Shown one piece after another: positions 24,868 through 33,171 of a stretch of 64,000 bases of DNA (its first letter is position 1; each line of letters opens with the position of its first letter). Below the pieces are notes generated by a model that saw only the letters and a list, made by a program, of their open reading frames with translations, made no database searches and was not told where the DNA came from. Origin of the DNA: Algoriphagus locisalis. Lineage in GTDB: Bacteria; Bacteroidota; Bacteroidia; Cytophagales; Cyclobacteriaceae. The stretch spans positions 124,001-188,000 of the forward strand of contig NZ_FPBF01000002.1 of the NCBI RefSeq assembly GCF_900116615.1, in the 5' to 3' direction. The position numbers were made by a program, and so were the translations under genes.

Positions 24868-26391
24868 ATGATTTTTCTTAAGCAAATTTCCATCAATACC
24901 ATAGAAGAACTACGTACTGCTATACAGACAGCTATTGAGCTAGAACACTCTACTATTCCTCCATATCTAACCGCAAATTTCACTCTGAGCAACACCGGCA
25001 ACGATGCTATTTCCAATGTGATCAGCTCGGTAGTCGGTGAGGAAATGCTTCATTTATCTATCGCCTGCAACCTGCTCAACGCGATAGGAGGAAGTCCAAT
25101 TCTAAATCAACCGGAATTCATCCCTAAGTATCCTGGTCCACTTCCCGGAGGTGTAGATACAGGTCTAATTGTTCCTTTGGAAAAATTCTCCGTTGAGTTG
25201 GTCAGCGATGTCTTCATGTCCATCGAAGAACCTGAAAAACCTATTCATATCAATGCATTGACCGGAGCAGAAGGCTCAATGACCATTGGGCAGTTTTATC
25301 AAAAAATAAGTGAGAAACTCATCTTTTTTGAAAAAGAAGCCGAGAAATCAGGTCAAACCATCTTTACTGGTGACCCTGACAAACAACTTATTTACCCGAA
25401 GTTTTTCCCTGAAAAGCTACTATATCCGATCAAAGGATTGGATGCTGCGCTGAACGCCATAACCATCATAGTGGATCAAGGCGAAGGCACAGGCACAGAT
25501 CCTTTTGTAAATCCAGATGACTCGGCGGTCGAAGAGCCAGCACATTACTATCGGTTTCAGGAAATAGTCAAAGGAAAATCCCTGGTCCGGGATAGCTCAG
25601 GAGGATACTCCTACTCTGGATCTCCAGTGGCATTTGATCCTAAGTCTGTTCCAAATATGAAAGCCAATCCCAAAATGGCTGATTTCCCTGTCAATTCCCT
25701 CGCCTATCAATACAGCAAATTGTTCAACTTTACTTACACCAGTTTATTGAACTGTTTGCATTTAGCTTTCAACGGCCAACCTGAAAAAATGGATGATGCA
25801 ATGGGCCTGATGTTTTCTCTCAGACTTTATGCAGGCAAATTACTAGCAACCCCATATCCAAATTGCCCAGGGTACGTAGCCGGCCCCAGCTTTGAGTTCG
25901 TAGCCAATGAGGAAGTTCCTAAAGAAGGAAATCCTTTTATGGAAAAGGCGTTTTTCAAAGCAAACTCCCTAGTGACAAAGATTTCGGTAAGCGACATAGA
26001 AAAATCCAAGGATTTCTATGTAAACCTTCTGGGATTCACTGAAGATGAAAGGTACAGAATCAATGCTGGAGGGAATTTCGGCAACGAATCCTATGTGCAA
26101 CTAAATCTATTAAAAGGAGGTCAAAATATAGTGACACTTGGGCTTTATAAAGACATTAGCCAGCCTTTTGCCCCAGCTCCTCAAAATGGCACAGTACCAA
26201 GTTTTATCGTGGAAGATATTGAGACTACCCTTAAGATTTTCCAGAAGGAAAAAATCAAAATAGATTCGCAGGATGGTCAAATTATAGTATCCAATACTTC
26301 AGATCAAGGATATGTAGATCGCTTTTTTTTCTTCAGAGATCCTGACAATAACTCCTTTGTTATCCGGGAAAACATGACTTATACCAATTAG
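24868..26391 (+). CDS. Ferritin-like (VioB C-terminal-type) protein fused to a VOC domain
   Basis: A 507-residue soluble protein. Residues about 10-330 form the ferritin-like domain of the VioB family. Probable metal ligands are Glu26 (ELEHSTIPPY), Glu59 and His62 (GEEMLHLS), and Glu223/His226 in EEPAHYYRFQEI after VDQGEG (202-207). NLLNAIGGSP is also family-like. Residues 371-507 form a VOC (glyoxalase-fold) domain (KISVSDIEKSKDFYVNLLGF ... RDPDNNSFVI), in which the usual His of the first strand and Glu of the last are replaced. The gene follows the VioB N-terminal-like gene by 10 bases and the two probably form one complex. Function is inferred only. Confidence 0.78.
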   Translation: MIFLKQISINTIEELRTAIQTAIELEHSTIPPYLTANFTLSNTGNDAISNVISSVVGEEMLHLSIACNLLNAIGGSPILNQPEFIPKYPGPLPGGVDTGLIVPLEKFSVELVSDVFMSIEEPEKPIHINALTGAEGSMTIGQFYQKISEKLIFFEKEAEKSGQTIFTGDPDKQLIYPKFFPEKLLYPIKGLDAALNAITIIVDQGEGTGTDPFVNPDDSAVEEPAHYYRFQEIVKGKSLVRDSSGGYSYSGSPVAFDPKSVPNMKANPKMADFPVNSLAYQYSKLFNFTYTSLLNCLHLAFNGQPEKMDDAMGLMFSLRLYAGKLLATPYPNCPGYVAGPSFEFVANEEVPKEGNPFMEKAFFKANSLVTKISVSDIEKSKDFYVNLLGFTEDERYRINAGGNFGNESYVQLNLLKGGQNIVTLGLYKDISQPFAPAPQNGTVPSFIVEDIETTLKIFQKEKIKIDSQDGQIIVSNTSDQGYVDRFFFFRDPDNNSFVIRENMTYTN

Positions 26392-26417
26392 TCAATCTTA
26401 AACCTACAGATTCAAGA

Positions 26418-26454
26418 GACACCTCAATACTTGCTTATTGAAGGTGTCTTTTTT
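26418..26454 (+). terminator. Terminator of the VioB-like gene pair
   Basis: GACACCTCAAT and ATTGAAGGTGTC form an 11-base stem with one bulge, followed by TTTTTT. It closes the two-gene unit 26 bases after the stop, so the pair is a self-contained transcript. Confidence 0.8.
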
Positions 26455-26579
26455 CTGAGAGGGATTTAAATGGGGACTTACAATTAAATCAGATTTAAAA
26501 ATTCCTTAATGCATCTAATCGCTAGAACCTCACATTTATTCCCTTCTTTACAATCTTATTTTATTAAAATCCTGGCTTA

Positions 26580-27947
26580 ATGAATACTGCACCTAAGTTC
26601 ATATTTACATTTCTATTTTTAGTAGTCTCATCCTTTCCTCTTTTCGCGCAGAAATTTCTCCCAACCGATTTTCCAGACCGTATCATTCTTACCTGGTCGG
26701 ATGACCCAATGACTACCCAATCTGTAACCTGGAGAACATCCGCAGCTGTAAAGGACTCAAAAGCACAATTCATCCTTGCCCCAAATACGCCAATTTATTT
26801 AGACAGCGTGGAAACTATGGAGTCCAAGACTGAATTTCTAGAAGTGGATAGCGTGCAGGCAAATTACCACTCAGTGACATTTCGAAATTTAGAACCCGCG
26901 ACCACTTATGCCTATAGAGTAGGAAATGAAGGTACTTGGTCGGAATGGTTTCAATTCACAACGGCACCGGAAAAAGGCACTCCTTTCTCCTTTGTTTACT
27001 TCGGAGATGCGCAAAACAACCTAAAATCCCAATGGTCTAGAGTCATCCGTCAGGCCTATTCAAATTTGCCAAAAGCAGCTTTCATGCTTCATGCAGGAGA
27101 CCTGATCAATAGAACGCAATCGGACTCTGAATGGGGCGAATGGAACCATGCAGGTTCTTTTATCAACGGCATGATCCCAAGTATAAGCACCCCTGGCAAC
27201 CATGAATATGACAGTGAAGAAGACGGCACCTTGGTTTTGGATTATCATTGGAAAAAGCAATTCACACTGCCTGAAAATGGCCCTAGTGAGTTTTCAGAGT
27301 CCGTTTATTACCTAGACTATTCGGATTTGAGAGTGATCTCTCTGAACTCTCAGGAAATCGTACAAAATGAGGTTTCCATGGAAACTCAAAAAGTCTGGCT
27401 GGAAAAAGTCCTTGCTGAAAACACACAGAAATGGACCATCATTACGTTTCACCATCCGATATATTCATCAGGCACTGGCCGTGACAACAAGGAGTTCCGC
27501 GAGGCATTCAAACCGATTTTTGACAAGTACAAAGTTGACCTCGTACTTCAGGGCCACGACCATTCCTATGGCCGGGGCAGAAACCTTCCTTCTGGGGTAG
27601 CTAATCAAGACCCTGAGGCACAGGGCCCAGTATATGTGGTTTCCGTCAGTGGGCCTAAAATGTACAACCTGACCTTTGACAAGTGGATGGATCGCGCGGC
27701 CTCCAACACCCAGCTGTATCAAATTATTTCTATCGAAGGCAACCAGCTTCGCTATGGTGCCTACACCGCCACAGGTGATTTATACGATGCATTTGACCTG
27801 ATCAAGGAAGAAGGAAAGCCAAAGGAATTCATAGATCGTTCCGATAAAGCTATCCAGGAGGCAATCGAACTCACTCCAGGTTCGGAAAAGAAAATGACTC
27901 CTGAAGAAATGGCTGAATACATGCGTACCTACAAAAATGGTAATTGA
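26580..27947 (+). CDS. Secreted purple-acid-phosphatase-like metallophosphoesterase
   Basis: A 455-residue protein with a signal peptide (residues about 1-24, ending FPLFAQ). An N-terminal fibronectin-like domain (DRIILTWSDDPMTTQSVTWRT ... YRVGNEGTWSEWFQF) precedes a calcineurin-like domain with YFGDAQN, LHAGDLIN, TPGNHEY, TFHHPIYS and GHDHSYGRG. These are the metal-binding motifs of purple acid phosphatases, so hydrolysis of phosphomonoesters in the periplasm or outside the cell is likely. It stands alone with its own gap on both sides. The C-terminal tail (after about 400) is hydrophilic and unassigned. Confidence 0.88.
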   Translation: MNTAPKFIFTFLFLVVSSFPLFAQKFLPTDFPDRIILTWSDDPMTTQSVTWRTSAAVKDSKAQFILAPNTPIYLDSVETMESKTEFLEVDSVQANYHSVTFRNLEPATTYAYRVGNEGTWSEWFQFTTAPEKGTPFSFVYFGDAQNNLKSQWSRVIRQAYSNLPKAAFMLHAGDLINRTQSDSEWGEWNHAGSFINGMIPSISTPGNHEYDSEEDGTLVLDYHWKKQFTLPENGPSEFSESVYYLDYSDLRVISLNSQEIVQNEVSMETQKVWLEKVLAENTQKWTIITFHHPIYSSGTGRDNKEFREAFKPIFDKYKVDLVLQGHDHSYGRGRNLPSGVANQDPEAQGPVYVVSVSGPKMYNLTFDKWMDRAASNTQLYQIISIEGNQLRYGAYTATGDLYDAFDLIKEEGKPKEFIDRSDKAIQEAIELTPGSEKKMTPEEMAEYMRTYKNGN

Positions 27948-28119
27948 CAAGAGTTCAATGCCTCTGGAAACTCAACAAAGTATAGTTTAATTGGGTTGAA
28001 AGTAAATGTAGAAATAGGTAATCTGGCTTATTTATTGCCCTATAATTACTTTAGTGAAAAGTACATTTACTTATATTATTTAAACACTCAATCCCATTAA
28101 ACGCTTTTTCGGTAAATTT

Positions 28120-31100
28120 TTGAAGATTCTGGGTATTACGATAGCCGTAATTTTGGTAATCGTAAGTGCCTTGATTCTATTTATCCGCAGCCCTTGGGGT
28201 CAGGGGATAATTGTGGACAAAGCGACCTCCTACGTTTCTGAAAAAACAGGCACTGAAGTATCCATTGAGCGCCTTTTCATTACTTTTTCGGGAAATATTT
28301 ATCTGGAAGAATTATACCTAGAAGACACCAAAGGAGATACCTTGGTTTACTCAAAAAACCTGGAAGCGGGAGTTGCTTTTGGCCCACTACTGACCACTGG
28401 AAATATCTCTGTCACCAAACTGGATTGGGAAGGCTTGGTAGCCCGAGTGAGCAGAAGCGCAGAGACTGAGCAATTCAACTTTGACTTTTTGATTGAGGCA
28501 TTCTCTTCCCAAGCTGTGGATTCTACACAAACTGTAGCTGCAGATACTACCGCATCCGATCCTTTAAAAATCAAACTTTCTCCCATTTCTCTGCGAGATT
28601 TTGACATCAAATACCTCGATGAAGTGATGGGTATTGATGCTGAGATATTACTGGGAGAATTGGATGTGACTATTCCGGGTTTGGATTTGGAGGAATATGA
28701 ATTTGATATTGAGGAGGTAACTCTGAAAAACACTAAGATCAAATATCATCAGACAAAACCGTTTCCTCCATCAGAAGAATCTGCTGAGGAATCTCCTTCG
28801 CCAATTGTAAATGTGGATGAACTAGTCCTCGCAAATGTCAGTGCTGATTATGTAAGTGAACCTGATAAGCAGAATGCGCAAGTTCAGATCGGGAGTCTAC
28901 TGGTAGAACTTCCAAAAGCAGACCTGCGCACTCAGACCATTGAACTTACCACCCTGGCATTGGATAAATCCTCTATACTTTTCCATGATTTCTCCACAGA
29001 TACTCCAGTTGAAAGTTCAGAAAGCACATCCGAATCATCTCCATTCGCCTGGCCAGATTGGATCGTTGAAGCTGAGAAAATTGACATAGACTCCACAAAC
29101 ATCGAATACAAATCAGCAGATGTAGCCGTGCAAAAAGGCAGCTTTAATCCTGAAGCAATTGTTATCTCCAACCTGAGATTTGATGCTGAAGATTTGTTCC
29201 TAAAAGACGAAGAAGTTGGGCTAAGCCTGCAGGAATTCCATTTTCAGGAAGGCAGCGGATTTGCGTTGAAAGAGTTTCAGTTTGATCTGGAGGCTGGCAA
29301 TGACTCCGCTGAGCTGGACAACCTTTTACTCGCCACTAACAGAAGTAATCTCGATGCTACTATCGGATTAGAATACCCTTCTATTCAAGCACTGATAGAT
29401 GATTACGAAAGCCTGAAGTTTGACTTGGAAATCAATGAATCCAAATTAGATGTGCGTGACAGCTACTTCTTCGATCCAACATTAGCACAAGACACGCTGA
29501 TCAGAGAACTGGCCAAGGATCCTATCTTGCTGGATTTGATTGCCCGCGGAGATTTGAAAGACCTTGATATTCCAAGTTTAAACCTCCATTGGGGAGCAAG
29601 TGATTTCTCTGCAAATGGAATGGTAAAAAACCCGATGGACGTTGACCTACTTTCTTTTGACTTTCCAGAAATCAACCTTTTGACTAATAGAGAAACACTA
29701 CTGAAATTCGCAAAAGAAGAAGATTACGGGGTAAAGTTTCCTGAACAACTAGACTTGCAAGCAAGTGCCAGTGGAATGCTGGATGACCTTCTTGCTGACC
29801 TGGATTTACAGACCGATATGGGTAATATCCTGTTAGCTGGCACCTACCAAAACGATGGACAACTAGCCTTCGACGCAGATCTGAAAGTAGATCAACTTCA
29901 GCTTGGCAACCTTCTCAAGCAACCGGAATTCGATACTTTAACTTTTGAAATCATCGCTAATGGTTCTGGCTCGGATCTGAATAACCTGAACGCAGAACTC
30001 TCCTCCACTTTTGAGCGACTTCGCCTGTATGGATCTGATTATTCAGGTTTGAAGCTGAAAGGTAAACTGGTAGATGGAGCGGGAGATCTAGAGGCAGGTT
30101 TGAACTCAGAATTTCTGGATTTCTCCTTGCTGACCGAACTAGACCTGGATTCTACCAATTCTATTATCAATCTCCACCTCGATCTGGAAGGTGCGGATTT
30201 CTATGCACTTGGCCTTACGGCTAACAACTACAGAGCCAAGCTAATATTAGATGCTAATTTTGAGGGAAATCCAGCCGAATTTGACCTTAAAGCACTACTC
30301 CATGAGGGCACTATTCTCTACGATGATCGCAATTATCCATTGGGAAAAATATCTTTAGAAGCCAGCGTAAGAGAGGATTCTACTAGCGTGGACATCGCCA
30401 GTAAGTTACTCAACGGGTATATGCGTACCAATACCAACCCGACCGACCTAACAACCGCTTTAACAGCGCATTTCAGACACTACCTGGATGAATTAGATTC
30501 CTCGTATCAAGTGGGGGAAGGAAACATAGTCATGAATATGGATCTGAAAATTTCAGATGATCCATTACTCACAGATGTGCTATTGCAAGGCTTGCAGGAA
30601 TTTGATTCGGCAAGCATCAAAGCCGATTACTACCAAGAGATCGATTCACTTACAGCTACTATAGAATTCCCTTATGTCAACTATGGGGGAACTGAAGTGG
30701 ATAGTCTTGGGCTTAGAATTCGCTCAAATGAAAACGTGTTTCGCCTCTACTTTGGTTTTCAGGATCTGACTTCAGGACCACTCAGCATGGACAAGACCTT
30801 CGTCACCGGTCAGCTGGCAGATTCCCGAATGTATTTTGATTTTCACTCCTATGAAGACGAGGAGCGCACTTACCATGTGTCATCTGATATCGGACTTGAT
30901 GGTGATACGCTAAGCTATCATGTTTCCTCAATTGATTTGATTTTGAAAGGTGAGCAATGGAATGTACCGGAGGAAAACCTGGTGAAATATTCCGGGGAAA
31001 GCCTGGAGTTTAAAGACTTCACATTCAGCAAAGCGAATCAGGAACTGTCCATGGTGAATAATGTTGAAGGTTTTACTGATGAAAATATCGCACTGGTCTT

Positions 31101-33171
31101 TGAAGGGTTTAGACTTTCTACGATTACCAGTTTGCTGAATCCTGAGGAAATCATCGCTGGCGGCAAAATGGACGGCAGGCTTGTGGTAGAAAATCCTTTT
31201 GGCGCTACTGGACTGATGGGTGAGCTTAGGGTGGACAGTCTGAAGGTGTTGGATGTACCACTCGGGAACATGAATTTGGACGCAACGGCAAAAAGTCTGG
31301 GTAACTACATATTGGCATTAAGTCTTAAAGATGACGGAGTGGATTTCGACCTGAATGGTGAATTCGTAGCAGACGAAGCAGGAGGAAACTTTGACATCCA
31401 AATGGATCTGAACAGAATTGAAATGCAGAAAATTGCAGGTTTGTCTCAGGACCAGATTTTGGATGGATCAGGGTATTTATCAGGCACCATCACGGCTAAT
31501 GGCACCACAAATGAGCCGAAGTATGAGGGAGAGTTTCAATTCCATGAAGCTTCATTTGTACCTGCACAGCTCAGCACGAAATACATACTTTCCAACGAAA
31601 CCATCCGTGTAGATAACGAAGGGCTTTACTTTGACCAGTTTACCATCCGTGACACAGAGAGTAACACCTTTGAGATAGACGGAACAGTATTTACTGAAAG
31701 CTATATCAATCCATCTTTTGATTTGAAACTCACCGCTGACAATTTCCTGGCAGTAAACTCGACCGATAAAGAAAATGATTTGGTTTATGGAAAAGCAAGT
31801 CTTGATGCGGATGTCACCATCAGAGGCGACTTAGTTCTACCGATTGTGAGAGCTGAACTTGGGGTGAAAAACAACACTGATTTAACCGTAATTATCCCAG
31901 AATCGCAACTTGACTTAGTGGAGCGTGAAGGAGTAGTATTGTTTGTCAACAAAGAAAATCCTTACGATATCCTTACCAGACAAACCGAGGAAACAACCAG
32001 TGCATTCTCTGGATTTGATATTCGGGCACTGTTGAAAACTGATCCAGATGCTCTCTTCACTATCGTCATTGATCCGGCTACCGGTGATAATCTGCAGATA
32101 TCCGGAGATTCCGATCTGCAGATGGATATCAACCCAAATGGACGGATCACGCTGAGCGGAAACTACGAAATCACTGGCGGACATTATGAAATGTCACTTT
32201 ACAATCTGGTGAGCAGGAAATTTAAAATCAATCCTGGAAGTCGAATTACCTGGAACGGCGATCCAATGGATGCCTCCATGGATATACAGGCAATCTACGA
32301 GGTGGAAACGGGAGCTTCAGAGCTAATGTCAGCTCAGCTTACAGGAAGCACTAATCAGACCCAGAACCAATATCAGCAGCAGCTTCCTTTCTTGGTTTAT
32401 TTGAATGTCAAAGGCGAATTATTGAGACCGGAAATATCTTTTACACTCGACATGCCAGAGAACCAACGAGGGGCATTTGGCGGAAATGTATATTCCAGGG
32501 TTCTACAGATCAACGAGCAAGAAGACGAGCTAAACAAGCAGGTTTTCTCACTTTTGGTACTAAATAGATTTTTTCCTTCATCGGGCAGTGATGGCTCAAA
32601 TGGCGGAGCAGAGGCAATTGCAAGAAACAGCGTTAGCCAAGTGCTCTCTGACCAAATGAATGCGCTTTCCAGTAAGCTTTTTGGGGACAGCGGCTTCCAG
32701 GTAGGTTTTGATGTGGACAGCTATCAGGATTATCAATCAGGGAGTGCACAGAACAGAACTGACTTGAATATAAGTGCCCAGCAGACGCTATTTGATGATC
32801 GACTGATCGTGCAGGTCGGCAGCCAGGTTGATCTGGAAGGAAGTTCGCAAAGCTCCGAGCAGGCAAATTCGGTGTTGGCTAATATCAGTTTCGAATACAT
32901 GCTCACAGAAGACGGAAGATGGAGAATCCGAGCATTCCGCAAAAACCAATTTGAAAGTATCATTGATGGGCAGCTTATCGTGACCGGTGGTGGTTTGATA
33001 TTTAACCGTGAGTTCAATGAATTCCCAGAACTCTGGAGGGCGCCAGATCCTGAAGAGGAAGACAAGACTAATCCAATAGACGAACTGGAAGAAAAAAGCA
33101 ACAAAGAAAAAAGAGCTGAAAGAAGGAAAGAAAAAAAGGAGGCAAAAGAAGCACAGGAAAATGAAGATTAA
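28120..33171 (+). CDS. tamB: TamB-family protein (translocation and assembly module inner component)
   Basis: A 1683-residue protein with one N-terminal membrane helix (about 5-25) and a very long periplasmic region of repeating beta-strand sequence, ending in the DUF490/TamB C-terminal domain (about 1290-1640: DLQMDINPNGRITLSGNYEITGG, VYLNVKGELLRPEISFTLDMP). It spans the periplasm as a hydrophobic groove and is thought to move phospholipid and help outer-membrane assembly with TamA. The last 40 residues are highly charged (EEEDKTNPIDELEEKSNKEKR). The listed start is TTG; an ATT eight codons earlier at 28096 would give a basic N-terminus, IKRFFGKF. It overlaps tamL by 11 bases. Confidence 0.92.
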   Translation: MKILGITIAVILVIVSALILFIRSPWGQGIIVDKATSYVSEKTGTEVSIERLFITFSGNIYLEELYLEDTKGDTLVYSKNLEAGVAFGPLLTTGNISVTKLDWEGLVARVSRSAETEQFNFDFLIEAFSSQAVDSTQTVAADTTASDPLKIKLSPISLRDFDIKYLDEVMGIDAEILLGELDVTIPGLDLEEYEFDIEEVTLKNTKIKYHQTKPFPPSEESAEESPSPIVNVDELVLANVSADYVSEPDKQNAQVQIGSLLVELPKADLRTQTIELTTLALDKSSILFHDFSTDTPVESSESTSESSPFAWPDWIVEAEKIDIDSTNIEYKSADVAVQKGSFNPEAIVISNLRFDAEDLFLKDEEVGLSLQEFHFQEGSGFALKEFQFDLEAGNDSAELDNLLLATNRSNLDATIGLEYPSIQALIDDYESLKFDLEINESKLDVRDSYFFDPTLAQDTLIRELAKDPILLDLIARGDLKDLDIPSLNLHWGASDFSANGMVKNPMDVDLLSFDFPEINLLTNRETLLKFAKEEDYGVKFPEQLDLQASASGMLDDLLADLDLQTDMGNILLAGTYQNDGQLAFDADLKVDQLQLGNLLKQPEFDTLTFEIIANGSGSDLNNLNAELSSTFERLRLYGSDYSGLKLKGKLVDGAGDLEAGLNSEFLDFSLLTELDLDSTNSIINLHLDLEGADFYALGLTANNYRAKLILDANFEGNPAEFDLKALLHEGTILYDDRNYPLGKISLEASVREDSTSVDIASKLLNGYMRTNTNPTDLTTALTAHFRHYLDELDSSYQVGEGNIVMNMDLKISDDPLLTDVLLQGLQEFDSASIKADYYQEIDSLTATIEFPYVNYGGTEVDSLGLRIRSNENVFRLYFGFQDLTSGPLSMDKTFVTGQLADSRMYFDFHSYEDEERTYHVSSDIGLDGDTLSYHVSSIDLILKGEQWNVPEENLVKYSGESLEFKDFTFSKANQELSMVNNVEGFTDENIALVFEGFRLSTITSLLNPEEIIAGGKMDGRLVVENPFGATGLMGELRVDSLKVLDVPLGNMNLDATAKSLGNYILALSLKDDGVDFDLNGEFVADEAGGNFDIQMDLNRIEMQKIAGLSQDQILDGSGYLSGTITANGTTNEPKYEGEFQFHEASFVPAQLSTKYILSNETIRVDNEGLYFDQFTIRDTESNTFEIDGTVFTESYINPSFDLKLTADNFLAVNSTDKENDLVYGKASLDADVTIRGDLVLPIVRAELGVKNNTDLTVIIPESQLDLVEREGVVLFVNKENPYDILTRQTEETTSAFSGFDIRALLKTDPDALFTIVIDPATGDNLQISGDSDLQMDINPNGRITLSGNYEITGGHYEMSLYNLVSRKFKINPGSRITWNGDPMDASMDIQAIYEVETGASELMSAQLTGSTNQTQNQYQQQLPFLVYLNVKGELLRPEISFTLDMPENQRGAFGGNVYSRVLQINEQEDELNKQVFSLLVLNRFFPSSGSDGSNGGAEAIARNSVSQVLSDQMNALSSKLFGDSGFQVGFDVDSYQDYQSGSAQNRTDLNISAQQTLFDDRLIVQVGSQVDLEGSSQSSEQANSVLANISFEYMLTEDGRWRIRAFRKNQFESIIDGQLIVTGGGLIFNREFNEFPELWRAPDPEEEDKTNPIDELEEKSNKEKRAERRKEKKEAKEAQENED

